From: Bryobacterales bacterium
GTDB lineage: Bacteria > Acidobacteriota > Terriglobia > Bryobacterales > UBA6623
NCBI GenBank assembly: GCA_026713545.1
Contig: JAPOOG010000103.1
Span: forward strand, 1-38,591
DNA: 38,591 nt
Direction of reading: 5' to 3'
Shown in pieces: positions 1-8,875 of the stretch (position 1 is its first letter; each line of letters starts with the position of its first letter). The notes beneath the pieces were generated by a model. The model did no database searches. It saw nothing but the letters and a program-made list of their open reading frames with translations, and was not told where the DNA came from. Position numbers and translations under genes: made by a program.

Positions 1-146
1 GAAACACGGCTTTTATGCTTTTCACGAGACACGAAACACGCAAAATGTTTTCCCCGTCCTCCGGGGACTCCAAGGAGAGCAACCCCAAGCCCGGCCAACG
101 GGCTTTTCACGAATCACGAGACACGAAACACGGCCTTTATGCTTTT
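1..146. repeat. Interspersed intergenic repeat, copy A (heptamer arrays plus hairpin core)
   Basis: Short arrays of a 7-bp unit CACGARN (for example CACGAAT, CACGAGA, CACGAAA) flank a core of about 65 bp that starts TTTTCCCCGTCC and contains a perfect inverted repeat. Bases 1-22 recur at 125-146 with one mismatch, so the unit has a 124-bp period here and the window probably opens inside a tandem array. A diverged second copy lies at about 4494-4650. The repeat is seen directly; its function is unknown. No coding sequence is credible across it. Confidence 0.85.
87..107 (+). terminator. Terminator-like hairpin in repeat core, copy A
   Basis: A 7-bp perfect stem, AAGCCCG (87-93) and CGGGCTT (99-105), encloses the loop GCCAA and runs into TTTT. 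The same fold exists in copy B with one arm changed by a single base that still allows a G-U pair. This fits a rho-independent terminator or another structured RNA. The T-tract is short, so termination strength is uncertain. Confidence 0.45.
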
Positions 147-178
147 GTTGACGAGGCCATTCCTGGATATTCCGGGTA

Positions 179-261
179 TTTTGCCGCGTGAGAACGGGTC
201 TTTGCCGCGTGAGAACGGGTTTTTGCCGCCTGATGACGACTTTTTACCGAATCGTAACGAG
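179..261. repeat. 21-bp tandem repeat, about four degenerate copies
   Basis: Units at 179-199, 200-220, 221-241 and 242-261 share a T-rich start, then GCCG(C), then a GA-rich stretch such as TGAGAACGGGT. The first two are nearly identical and the last two are increasingly diverged. The 21-bp period keeps a reading frame on both strands, but neither frame has a start or composition that convinces me it is translated. Confidence 0.75.
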
Positions 262-650
262 TCAAAAACTCGCTATTTCCCACAATTCGTCGGAATTCTT
301 CGGAATTCTTCGGATAACCCCCGAGCCGCTGTCCGCGCGCCGTCCTCCGTTCTCGCTCGGCCTCACGAAGTGTGCCGTTGGCCGCGTCTCCCGTTGCCCT
401 CCGGGCTGCTTCCGCTCTGGCGAAGACCGAATGAACCCATGCTGAGAAAGGGGGAAGTTCTGTCTTGCACGAACAGTGGTACTTTCTATCTTGCGTTGGC
501 AATCGCACGGCTTGAGTTGCCGCTCCGCTCGGCGCATGATCGAGAGCAGCGCCCGAGCGTAACCGCCCGCGGCGTGACTCGGCCGGCAACCGGACGCGGG
601 CTGCGAAGGAGAAACATGCCTTCCGGACAGGAGACGATTTCGAAACGACG
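262..650. other. Intergenic leader with no recognisable gene
   Basis: A duplicated CGGAATTCTT lies near 292-312. The rest is ordinary GC-rich sequence. I see no convincing promoter, RNA gene or reading frame. Overlapping open frames on both strands look like high-GC chance frames with arginine-rich, low-complexity products. The only GGAG before the gene at 651 lies about 20 bases upstream, so no clear Shine-Dalgarno is present. Confidence 0.5.
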
Positions 651-2582
651 ATGACCGACATCCGCTATTGGTGCTGTCTTTGGATCTCCGCCGCCTTTCT
701 CTGGCTTGCCCCCGTGGCCTCCGGCGGCGGAAAGCCCGTCTCGATTCACGTCGATGTTCCTCAGGCGGCGCCGGAATGGGCGCTGCTCGAGCGCCAGTTG
801 ATCGAGACGATGAACAGCGCCGGCAAGGTGTTCGTGAAAACCTACACCCTCCCCGACGGCGCGTTGCGCTGGAAGGAGCGCTACGAAGGCGGCATGAATT
901 CCTCCGACGATGCCTACGAGGCCTTCCGCGGCTATTCGCTGCACTACATTTTGGGCGGCTCGCGTGAGCTCGACACCCTGCATCGGCGCGTCTGGGAAGG
1001 CATCACCCGCCAGTTCAGCCGCTACGGCCAGATCTATCGCGAGTTCGACGGCAATTGGGATTGGATGCATCACGGCGAAGGGTACGTGTCGCTCTATCCG
1101 ATGGGCATGGCGGACCCGCGGGACGCCACGTTCCGCGAGCGCTCCGAGAGGTTCGCGGCGATGTACATCGGCGAAGACCCGGAGGCCCCGAATTACGACC
1201 CCGCGTTGAAACTGATGCGGGCTTCGATGAACGGCAGCCGCGGCCCGAAGATGGTCTGGAGCAAGCGCGACTGGATTCCGACCAACGCCAACCTGGTCTA
1301 CTACCATCTGCCGTTCGACGACATTCCGGGCGTTTCATCCTCCACGGGTTGGATCAACGATCATCCCGGGAACGACCAGTTCGCCGCCATCGTCAAGGTC
1401 ATGAGCGACCGTATGGCCAAGGGTGATGTGCCGATCAACCTCACCGCTGCGCCGCTGGTCGCGAATGCCTTTCTCTATACCGGCGCCGGGAAATACCGCC
1501 GCTGGATAACCGACTACCTCGGCAAGTGGATCGAGTTGACCGGAGAGAACCACGGCATCATGCCGGACAACGTCGGACTCAGCGGCAAGATCGGGGAATA
1601 CAACGACGGAAACTGGTGGGGCGGCTATTACGGCTGGAAGTGGGTGCGCGGCGGCACGGACATCGTGTTGGCTTCACTGACCGCCGCCAAAGTGGCCTTC
1701 CTGCTCACGGGCTGGAAGGACTGGTTCGAGTTGCCCCGCGGCCAGATGGCCGTGATGAGGAGTCGCGGCAAGGTCGTCGCCGGCATCCCGACGGTTCCGA
1801 TTCGCTACGACAACGACAACGGCTGGCACCACTTCGTTCCGGAAACGTCGGCTCCGTACGTGAATCTCTGGCAGATGACGCAGGCGCCGCAAGACTGGCG
1901 GCAGGTCGAGCGTTTGGCCGAAGCGCGGATAGCGCGGGGGGAGCTGCGAGACGTCCACCTTCGCTGGGCTTACTACTTGAAGGGCCGGGAGCCGGATTTC
2001 CCCGTACGTGCTTTCCGGAACGACTTGCGATACGTCCAGACCAGGCTCGACCGCATCCTGAACGAGCACGGGGATCCGGAAACCTGGTTCGATGCCAAGT
2101 GGTTGGTGCTTGACCCCATGCCGACCGACAATCTCGTGCGCTTGACGATCGGCGGCGTCCCGGTCCACAAGCGCGGAGAAATGCTCCATGCGCGGCTGCG
2201 GTACTTCGACGCGGACCGCCGCGAGCCGGGCTTGCCGCAAGGCGTCTCCGCCTTGGTCACCCGCATCGAAGAGGACGTCGTGGAGCTGGACCTGGTGAAC
2301 ACGAATCTCTTCGAGCGCCGCAGCGTGATCATTCAGGCGGGAGCGTACGGGGAAGACCGGATCGAAGAGGTCACCTACCGCCGCGCCCGAGATCGGCAAG
2401 CCGCTCGACAACGGCCTCGGTTCGATGCGGCGACCGAAGACGAAACGCTCCCGGTGGGGCGTTCCCACGTCCAGGTCGACATGTCCCCGGGGGCCGGTTC
2501 GCATCTGCGCATCCGCGTGAGCCGCCACGCCGATACGCCTTCCTACGAATTCCCCTGGCGCCGAGGCGGGGAGAAGCAATGA
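651..2582 (+). CDS. Exported protein of unknown function, probable alpha/alpha-toroid domain
   Basis: The 643-aa product begins with a hydrophobic signal-like segment (about residues 5-25, ending near VASGGG), so export is likely. I do not recognise the family. The region from about 60 to 470 is rich in Trp, Tyr, Gly and Asp (for example NWWGGYYGWKW and GNWDWMHHGEGY), with spacing typical of helical alpha/alpha-barrel proteins such as glycan-active enzymes. The last 150 residues look beta-rich and could be an accessory sandwich. No catalytic motif can be named with confidence. The next gene starts inside its stop codon (ATGA overlap), so the two are probably translationally coupled. A role in extracellular polymer breakdown is inference only. 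Confidence 0.8.
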   Translation: MTDIRYWCCLWISAAFLWLAPVASGGGKPVSIHVDVPQAAPEWALLERQLIETMNSAGKVFVKTYTLPDGALRWKERYEGGMNSSDDAYEAFRGYSLHYILGGSRELDTLHRRVWEGITRQFSRYGQIYREFDGNWDWMHHGEGYVSLYPMGMADPRDATFRERSERFAAMYIGEDPEAPNYDPALKLMRASMNGSRGPKMVWSKRDWIPTNANLVYYHLPFDDIPGVSSSTGWINDHPGNDQFAAIVKVMSDRMAKGDVPINLTAAPLVANAFLYTGAGKYRRWITDYLGKWIELTGENHGIMPDNVGLSGKIGEYNDGNWWGGYYGWKWVRGGTDIVLASLTAAKVAFLLTGWKDWFELPRGQMAVMRSRGKVVAGIPTVPIRYDNDNGWHHFVPETSAPYVNLWQMTQAPQDWRQVERLAEARIARGELRDVHLRWAYYLKGREPDFPVRAFRNDLRYVQTRLDRILNEHGDPETWFDAKWLVLDPMPTDNLVRLTIGGVPVHKRGEMLHARLRYFDADRREPGLPQGVSALVTRIEEDVVELDLVNTNLFERRSVIIQAGAYGEDRIEEVTYRRARDRQAARQRPRFDAATEDETLPVGRSHVQVDMSPGAGSHLRIRVSRHADTPSYEFPWRRGGEKQ

Positions 2583-3568
2583 TGAGCAAAGCCTTCATTG
2601 CGGGACTCGGTCTGCTGGCGCTTTGCGGGCCGGCCTACCCGCAGATGGGTTCGCCCGGCGGCGGCGAGACCCAGGCCATCGCGCTGCATCCGGCGGATCC
2701 CCAGGTCATCTACGCCGGAGCAGCCAAAGGGCTTTGCAAGACCACCCGCGGAGGCCTGGACAACTGGCCGTCCACCGGCCTCGACCATCTGGGGCCGAGA
2801 CACATCGTTCTCGATCCCTCCGACCCGGACGTGATTTACACCGGCGCCTACGAGATGGGCGTCTACAAGAGCACGAACGCCGCCGGATCATGGCATCCCG
2901 TGAACAACGGGCTCACGAACGGCAGGATTCGCGGTCTGGCGATCGATCCTTCGGACGGGCAAACGCTCTACGCGGGCACGGACGGCGGAGGTGTCTTCAA
3001 GACCACCGACGGCGGGGCCTCCTGGCGCGGGGTGAACCGCGGCTTGATCGACAAGACTCTTCGCGCGCTCGTCATCGATCCTCGCAGTCCGAGTACGCTC
3101 TACGCCGCCACCTGGCACGGCGTTTACAAAACGACGGATGGCGGCGAGCATTGGAAAGCGAACCCGGAAGGGCTCTATGACATCGACGTGCGTGCGCTCG
3201 CGATGGACCCCACCGATTCACGAATCATCTATGCGGCCACCGACCCCGGAGGCGTCTACCGTTCGACCGACGGCGGCTGGACCTGGACCCTGGGCGAGCG
3301 GCCGCTCATCCAGCACATCCTCGCGCTAGCCGTTGATCCTCACACCCCGGCTCATGTCTACGCCGGCACGAAGAAGGGCGTCTTCCGCAGCACCGACAGC
3401 GCCGATACTTTCGAGGTCGCGGGGCTGCAGTGGTCGAACCGCACCTGGACACTCGTTTTCGATGACCGAACGAGGCCCGCCACTCTCTACTACGGCGGTG
3501 AGGGCGGCGTCCTGAAGACGACGAACGGCGGCCTCTGGTGGGACGTTACCGGCCCGCAACGAAAATGA
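2579..3568 (+). CDS. Exported BNR/Asp-box beta-propeller protein
   Basis: The 329-aa protein has an N-terminal signal peptide (about residues 1-22, ending near AYPQ). It then has about six to seven repeats with the Asp-box style signature, such as YKTTDGGEHW, FKTTDGGASW and YRSTDGGWTW, each preceded by a block of the type ALAIDP..LYAGT. This is the sortilin/Ycf48-like BNR propeller architecture, usually a binding scaffold and in some families a glycosidase. I see no sialidase catalytic residues such as an FRIP motif. The start ATG overlaps the stop of the upstream unknown exported gene by four bases, so the pair probably works together outside the cytoplasm. The partner or ligand is unknown. 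Confidence 0.88.
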   Translation: MMSKAFIAGLGLLALCGPAYPQMGSPGGGETQAIALHPADPQVIYAGAAKGLCKTTRGGLDNWPSTGLDHLGPRHIVLDPSDPDVIYTGAYEMGVYKSTNAAGSWHPVNNGLTNGRIRGLAIDPSDGQTLYAGTDGGGVFKTTDGGASWRGVNRGLIDKTLRALVIDPRSPSTLYAATWHGVYKTTDGGEHWKANPEGLYDIDVRALAMDPTDSRIIYAATDPGGVYRSTDGGWTWTLGERPLIQHILALAVDPHTPAHVYAGTKKGVFRSTDSADTFEVAGLQWSNRTWTLVFDDRTRPATLYYGGEGGVLKTTNGGLWWDVTGPQRK

Positions 3569-3691
3569 ACGGAAGAAATGAACGGCGTCCGGAAAGTTTT
3601 TTCTCCGGGGAGCTGCCCCCCCACAGAGGCTTCACGGGGTCGCAGGTCCGACAGCCGCTCCCGGCCCGGTGTGGCCGCGAGCTTCGTCGCT

Positions 3692-4303
3692 TCAATCCGG
3701 CGTTGCGCTTTCCGGGAGTGCCCCCAGGTTTTTCAAGAAGCGGCCCGCTACCCGATCCGGGTATCCGAAGTCGTCGCCGAGTACGCCGCGCAACGCCTCG
3801 ACCACCGGGCGGGCGTCCTCGCCCAGTGCTTCCAGGGCGTGCGCCGCGTGGAGACGTGTCCCGCCGTTCGTGTCGGACAAACCCTTTGCGAGCACCGGTA
3901 ACGCCTCCTCCTGTTTGCCCAGCCGGCAGAGCGCTTGCGCGGCCCAGATTCGGACGTCGACCGCGTCGTCGGCAAGACGGGCTCTCAAGTCTTGCTCGAA
4001 CGCAGAGGCGGCGTCTCCCATCGACCCGGCGGAGCGCACGGCCCAGTGACGCACGGCGCTGTCCTTGTGAGAAAGAGCGCGGCGTAACGCCGCCGTGGAT
4101 GCAGCGTCCGCCGGATTCCGCCGCGCGGCTTCACCGATGGCCCGGATCGCCGAAAGCCGGTCCAGGCGATCTTCGCCGTCTAGCAGGATGGCCCAGTCGG
4201 ACAAGCTCTTGCCGAGGAACTCCTGCTCCGGAGTGCTGCACGCCGCCCAGACGATCGCGGCCGCAAGACCACATCGGAAGAACAGACGGGAGACGGTTCC
4301 CAT
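3692..4303 (-). CDS. HEAT-repeat lipoprotein
   Basis: The 203-aa product starts with a lipoprotein signal (hydrophobic core followed by VWAAC, Cys22), so it is probably lipid-anchored in the cell envelope. From about residue 45 on it consists of HEAT/PBS-lyase-type helical repeats, recognisable as ..RLSAIRAIGEAA.., ..VRHWAVRSAGSMG.., ..VRIWAAQALCRLG.. and ..RLHAAHALEALG... Such repeats form solenoids for protein-protein contact and carry no enzymatic residues. The gene converges with the BNR gene (about 120 bp between stops) and diverges from the M14 peptidase across a long intergenic region with repeat copy B. Function beyond a binding scaffold cannot be read from the sequence. Confidence 0.85.
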   Translation of the reverse strand: MGTVSRLFFRCGLAAAIVWAACSTPEQEFLGKSLSDWAILLDGEDRLDRLSAIRAIGEAARRNPADAASTAALRRALSHKDSAVRHWAVRSAGSMGDAASAFEQDLRARLADDAVDVRIWAAQALCRLGKQEEALPVLAKGLSDTNGGTRLHAAHALEALGEDARPVVEALRGVLGDDFGYPDRVAGRFLKNLGALPESATPD

Positions 4304-4493
4304 GAACGGTCACTACCTTACCAGGGTTTTATTCCTGGCAAGCCTGCATTCTTCACCGAGTGGCGAGGCGAAGTACGTGAGAGGTCCGTCAGGACGAGGC
4401 GCGCGCCGGACGGAGGAAAAAGGCGCGCGCAGGCGTATCGGCCTTGTCGCTTCCTTCGGCCCTCGGGTTACGAGACACTCAACATGACCGTTA

Positions 4494-4650
4494 TGTTTTT
4501 CACGAATCACGAATTACGAATCGCGCAACATGGTTTTCCCCGTCCCTCCGGGAACTCCAAGGAGAGCAATCCCAAGCCCGACCAACGGGTTTTTCACGAA
4601 TCACGAAACACGAGACACGAGACACGAATCACGGCCTTTCTGCCTTTCCC
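4494..4650. repeat. Interspersed intergenic repeat, copy B
   Basis: This is a diverged direct copy of the element at 1-146. It has a left heptamer array (CACGAAT, CACGAAT, TACGAAT), then the same core order (TTTTCCCCGTCC, CTCCAAGGAGAGCAA, hairpin). A right array starting at 4595 has five contiguous CACGARN units and a CACGG end, followed by CCTTT as in copy A. Array lengths differ between copies, which fits slippage or unequal exchange. Confidence 0.85.
4574..4594 (+). terminator. Terminator-like hairpin in repeat core, copy B
   Basis: Stem AAGCCCG (4574-4580) pairs with CGGGTTT (4586-4592) around the loop ACCAA, followed by more T. Compared with copy A, the C-to-T change in the right arm turns a G-C pair into a G-U pair and lengthens the T-tract, so the fold is kept as RNA. 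No + strand gene lies directly upstream to terminate. Confidence 0.45.
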
Positions 4651-4857
4651 TCCTGTGCTTCGGCCGTCGGGTGGTGAGCAATGTAGGCTAAAATCGACCC
4701 GCACAGCATCGACATGTCCGAGTCGCCTTCGACGAGTCATACCTTTTCCGGCCGAGCGATGGCCGGCCTTCTCTCGACAACTCCGTCGAGTGCTTGCTCG
4801 GCAGGGCGTCACGCCGTCTGAAAGGCATCGGAACAGCCCGTTTTCCTGGATCATCAC

Positions 4858-7551
4858 ATGCGCAATCTGAGTTTGCTATTCGCAAGATTCTTTCTCGCTC
4901 TTTGTCTGCTGGGTCCCGCTGCCGCCTGGGCGCAGGAGAGCTCGTTACCGACGCCGGATGAGTTCGCCGGCTTCGCGATCGGGTCGGACGGCAACCTTCT
5001 GCGCTGGGAGAAGATCGTCGAATACTTCCAACTGGTTGCGGAAGGGAGTGATCGTGTGCTCTTCGAGGAACGCGGAGAATCCACGAACGGCAACCAGCTC
5101 GTAATGGCGACGATCTCCTCGCCGCGCAACCTGGCCCGGCTCGACGAGATCAAGGCCCGGCAAAAACTCCTGGCCGACCCCCGCCAACTCAACGACGGGC
5201 AGATCGAGAAGCTCCCCTGGGAGTCGCCCATCGTCGTGCTGATGACGTGCAACATCCACTCCACCGAGATCGGGTCGTCGCAGATGGCCCTGAAGGTCTT
5301 GCATCGGCTGGCGACCGAGAACTCACCCTGGGTACGGAACGTTCTCGATCATGTCCTTTTCCTGCTGATGCCTTCGTTGAACCCCGATGGACAGATCATG
5401 GTGACCGACTGGAACAACCGTGTTCGCGGCACGGACCATGTCTGGTCGCCGCTGCCCCGGCTCTATCACCCTTATGTCGGGCACGACAACAACCGTGACG
5501 CCTTCCTCATGACGCAGGTCGAGGCGCGAATCACCAACAAGGTGCTCTACCACGACTGGCTGCCGCAAGTGTTTCTCGATCAGCACCAGATGGGTCAGAC
5601 AGGGATTCGCGTTTTCGTTCCGCCGTTCACGAATCCGATCAACCCCAACGTCAATCCGGTCATCTGGACGGAACTCGGAATTTTCGGACTCGCGATGTTC
5701 AACCGCTTGCACGAGGCGGGTTTCACCGGCATCGGCTACAACATCGACTACACGAGCTGGTGGCAGGGCGGTTTTATCCGGGCGCCCTGGTATCACAACA
5801 TCGTCGGGCTTCTCACGGAAGTGGCGAGCGTGAATCTGGCCAGTCCGGTCTATCAGGAGAAGGCGCAGTTGTGGCAAAAACCCGACAACTCCTACACCTC
5901 CAAGGATTGGGTGAAAAGGCGTGAGAAGGATCCCGCGTCGCCCGCTCCCGCGCCCCGGCGCGTGGCGCCGCTCGTGAACTACCCGCGTCCGTGGCTGGGC
6001 GGCAAATGGACTCTGAACGACATCATCGAGCGGCAGTTGGTCATCTCGTACAGCCTGCTCGAAACAGCGGCGAACAACCGGGTTCAGGTGATCGAGAGCC
6101 AGATCGGAATGGGCCTCAAGGCCGTCGAGCAGGGTGAGCAGGGCAGCCCGTTCGCGTTCGTCTATCCGACCGGGCAGCATGACCCCGACGCCCTCTACGA
6201 GTTGCTGGAAGCGCTGCACTTCAACGGAGTCGAGGTGCATCGGGCGCGCGAAGATTTCGAGGCCGACGGAGAAAAGCACGCCGCGGGCAGCTACGTGATC
6301 CGGATGGCACAGCCGTACCGCAACTACGTCATCGACTTGATGACGCCCCACGAATATCCCGATCCCGGGGACATGCCGGCCGGCGCGATGAGATCCACGC
6401 CCTACGATTCGACCACTTGGACGATGCCGCTGCAGATGGGCGTCGAAGTGGCTCGCGTCGAGAAGCCCTTCGAGGCGTCGCTGGAGAAACTCGCCGCAAT
6501 TCCTCTGCCTGTCGGCGAGTTGCATCGTGACGGGGAGAGCCGGTTTGGTTTCTTGATTCGGCCCGAGCCCAACAACTCAGCCAAGGCGCTGAACCGCTTG
6601 CTCCGTGACGGGGCCGACGTGCGTTGGACCACCGAGGAGTGGGCGGCCGGCGGCGTCAGCTATCCGCCGGGAACTCTTTGGGTGCGCGGCCTGGAGACGG
6701 ACGAAGCCTCCGCGGTCGTCGAGCCGCTCGGGCTCACGGGAAGTCTCGCCGCGGGCGTTCCCCCGATACGGACGCAACCCCTCGGCAAGCCCCGCTTGGC
6801 CCTGTATCAGCCATGGACGTCTTCAATGGACGAAGGCTGGACTCGCTGGTTGCTCGAAGAATACGAATTCGACTTGACGACGGTCCATAACGTGGATATT
6901 CGCGGCGGTGGGCTGCGAAAGAAGTGGGACGCATTGATTCTGCCCGGAGACCGCGGCGACGAGAGCATCATCTCGGGACTCGAAAGTAAATCGGTGCCGG
7001 AAGAGTATCGCGGCGGCATCGGCGAGAAAGGACGCGCAGCGATTCGGAAATTCGTCGCGGGCGGAGGGACGTTGATCACCATGGGCGACTCATCGGATTT
7101 CGCGCTTAGCACCTTTGAGCTGCCGGTCAAGAACTCTCTTGAAGGCATCAAGACCTCCGAGTTTTCATGCCCCGGGTCGTTTCTTCGCGTCTTCGTCGAC
7201 AACCGCAACCCGCTCGCCTACGGGATGCCCGACGAGGCGACCGCCGTGTTCAAGGGCGATGCGGTGTTCGAGCCGGTCCCCGAGTTCAGCTACACGACCT
7301 TGAAGGTCGTGGCCCGCTATCCGGGGTCCAACCTTTTGCAGAGCGGTTGGATCCGGGGAGCCGGGCATCTCTACAATCGCATCGCGGCGGCGGAAGTGAT
7401 CTACAAGAAGGGCCGCATCGTGCTGATTGGCTTCCGGCCCCAGCACCGGGCGCAGGCGCACAACACCTTCAAGCTGCTGTTCAATTCGATTCATCTTTCC
7501 GCGGCGGGCACGGCAGAGGTGCTTCGCTCCGGTGACAGCACGGTTCGCTGA
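4858..7551 (+). CDS. Secreted M14-family zinc metallopeptidase with C-terminal amidotransferase-like domain
   Basis: The 897-aa protein has a clear signal peptide (residues 1-25, ending AAWAQ). The carboxypeptidase fold follows, with the zinc motif HSTE (His134, Glu137), the NPDGQ motif near residue 178, a probable third ligand in DQHQMG (His243) and the likely catalytic acid in LLTEVAS (Glu321). This arrangement belongs to large bacterial M14 proteins. Residues about 640-780 (LILPGDRG.., AAIRKFVAGGGTLITMGDS) resemble the class I glutamine-amidotransferase/ThuA-like fold, probably structural here. It is expected to trim peptides outside the cytoplasm and feed amino-acid uptake. It is a single gene, convergent with the alcohol dehydrogenase downstream. 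The start ATG is the only one giving an intact signal peptide. Confidence 0.92.
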   Translation: MRNLSLLFARFFLALCLLGPAAAWAQESSLPTPDEFAGFAIGSDGNLLRWEKIVEYFQLVAEGSDRVLFEERGESTNGNQLVMATISSPRNLARLDEIKARQKLLADPRQLNDGQIEKLPWESPIVVLMTCNIHSTEIGSSQMALKVLHRLATENSPWVRNVLDHVLFLLMPSLNPDGQIMVTDWNNRVRGTDHVWSPLPRLYHPYVGHDNNRDAFLMTQVEARITNKVLYHDWLPQVFLDQHQMGQTGIRVFVPPFTNPINPNVNPVIWTELGIFGLAMFNRLHEAGFTGIGYNIDYTSWWQGGFIRAPWYHNIVGLLTEVASVNLASPVYQEKAQLWQKPDNSYTSKDWVKRREKDPASPAPAPRRVAPLVNYPRPWLGGKWTLNDIIERQLVISYSLLETAANNRVQVIESQIGMGLKAVEQGEQGSPFAFVYPTGQHDPDALYELLEALHFNGVEVHRAREDFEADGEKHAAGSYVIRMAQPYRNYVIDLMTPHEYPDPGDMPAGAMRSTPYDSTTWTMPLQMGVEVARVEKPFEASLEKLAAIPLPVGELHRDGESRFGFLIRPEPNNSAKALNRLLRDGADVRWTTEEWAAGGVSYPPGTLWVRGLETDEASAVVEPLGLTGSLAAGVPPIRTQPLGKPRLALYQPWTSSMDEGWTRWLLEEYEFDLTTVHNVDIRGGGLRKKWDALILPGDRGDESIISGLESKSVPEEYRGGIGEKGRAAIRKFVAGGGTLITMGDSSDFALSTFELPVKNSLEGIKTSEFSCPGSFLRVFVDNRNPLAYGMPDEATAVFKGDAVFEPVPEFSYTTLKVVARYPGSNLLQSGWIRGAGHLYNRIAAAEVIYKKGRIVLIGFRPQHRAQAHNTFKLLFNSIHLSAAGTAEVLRSGDSTVR

Positions 7552-7651
7552 CTTTGGCAAACGGCCGCATCGATCGCGAATCGAAAGCAAGCGCCTCGGC
7601 GCCTCCTCTTTGGCGGAAAGTAGGGGCACGGCCTCCCACCGCCCGCGGCCG

Positions 7652-8875
7652 CTACAGGACCTCGCGGTACACCTGGAGCAAATCCTCGGCCGTGACCGGC
7701 CGGGGGTTGTATTGGGCCGTCCATTGCCTCGCCGCTTCCTCGGCCAGATCCGGTAGGTCTTTCTCGGAGATGCCGTACGCCGCCAGTCGGCGTGGGACCC
7801 CGGCTTGATCGAGCAAAGACTCGACGGTCGCGGCCAGATCGGCCCCGTCCCCGCCCGAACCGTCAAAGCTGATCAACTCCGCATACTCGTCCTCAACCTC
7901 GAACGTGTTGAACCGTATCACCGTCGGCAGCATCATCCCCACTGCCGCTCCATGAATCGCATCGAAGTGAGCCGTCAAAGGGTTCGCGCAGGAATGCGCG
8001 ATCCCGAGCATCGAATTCTCGATCGCCGTCCCGGCCAGATTCGCCCCGAGCAGCATGCCGGCCCGTGCGTCAAGATGGTCCGGATCCGTCAACACGCAAG
8101 GCAGGTTCGCATGCAGCAACCGCCACGCCTCTCGTGAATGGAGCTTCGAAATAGGGTTCCGTTTCTTGGTCACCCACGTTTCAATCGCGTGTGACACGGC
8201 GTCAATGCCCGTCAAGGCGGTCACCATCGCGGGTTGCGACAGAGTGAGTTCCGGGTCGAGTATCGCGATTGCGGGCGCGGCTTTGGGATCGCCGCAGGCC
8301 ATTTTCTGGTGCGTCTCGGCGTCCGCGATGAGAGCAAACGATTGGGCCTCGCTGCCCGTCCCGGCGGTCGTGGGAATCGCGATGAGCGGGAGCATCGGTC
8401 TGGCGGCCTTGCCCACTCCCCAGTAGTCCTGCATGCGGCCGCCGTTGGTGAGCAGGAAGTTGACTCCCTTGGCGCAGTCCATGGCGCTGCCGCCGCCCAG
8501 CCCCACGATCAGATCGACATCGTTCTCCTTCGCGGACTCCAGACAGGCATCCACATGCTCCGTCGTGGGGTTCTGGTCGACGGCGGTGAAGACTGTCGAC
8601 GTCAAGCCGGCGGCTTCCAATGAGACAGCCGCCCGTGCCGGATAGCCCACTGCGTCGATGTCCGGATCGGAGACAACCAGGACACGCCGGCCGCCCAGTT
8701 CCCTGGCCAGTTCGCCGACACCGTCAAGAGTCCCTGCGCCAAACACGACGCGCGTCCGCGGCCGGAAGTCAAACGGTATCTGTGTTCGACTCGCAGAGTC
8801 TCGGGTTTTTCCCTTGAGCATGTCGGAGCGGGCGAGGCGTCGGAGCAGGAGTCCTTTGGTTGCCAGACCCTGCAA
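7652..8875 (-). CDS. Iron-containing (group III) alcohol dehydrogenase
   Basis: The family oxidises alcohols or reduces aldehydes with NAD(P) and a divalent metal in the cytoplasm. The 407-aa product has the dinucleotide motif GGGSAMD (127-133), the conserved block IPTTAGTGSE (167-176) and the four metal ligands expected from FucO-type enzymes: Asp225 and His229 in GIDAVSHAIE, His294, and His308 in FDAIHG. Length is slightly above the usual 380-400. The first possible start is a TTG at 8875, directly abutting the TGA of the upstream adenylating enzyme. An in-frame ATG at 8821 would remove 18 residues and give a more usual N-terminus. Either way it is probably co-transcribed with that enzyme. 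The substrate is unknown. Confidence 0.93.
   Translation of the reverse strand: MQGLATKGLLLRRLARSDMLKGKTRDSASRTQIPFDFRPRTRVVFGAGTLDGVGELARELGGRRVLVVSDPDIDAVGYPARAAVSLEAAGLTSTVFTAVDQNPTTEHVDACLESAKENDVDLIVGLGGGSAMDCAKGVNFLLTNGGRMQDYWGVGKAARPMLPLIAIPTTAGTGSEAQSFALIADAETHQKMACGDPKAAPAIAILDPELTLSQPAMVTALTGIDAVSHAIETWVTKKRNPISKLHSREAWRLLHANLPCVLTDPDHLDARAGMLLGANLAGTAIENSMLGIAHSCANPLTAHFDAIHGAAVGMMLPTVIRFNTFEVEDEYAELISFDGSGGDGADLAATVESLLDQAGVPRRLAAYGISEKDLPDLAEEAARQWTAQYNPRPVTAEDLLQVYREVL

Larger units (their letters stand above)
4304..4857. other. Divergent intergenic region holding repeat copy B
   Basis: This 554-bp gap separates the HEAT lipoprotein (-) from the M14 peptidase (+). About 4494-4650 is the interspersed repeat. 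TAGGCTAAAAT near 4683-4693 could contain a -10 element for the peptidase gene, but no good -35 sits at the right distance. I see no gene; short frames here have no supporting features. Confidence 0.5.

Noticed and set aside
486..1307. Open frame of 273 codons on the minus strand
   Set aside because: It overlaps the signal-peptide-bearing gene at 651-2582 and has the Arg/Val/Ala-rich composition of antisense frames in GC-rich DNA.
4595..4637. Heptamer array read as a CRISPR
   Set aside because: The 7-bp units are contiguous with no spacers, and there are no cas genes.
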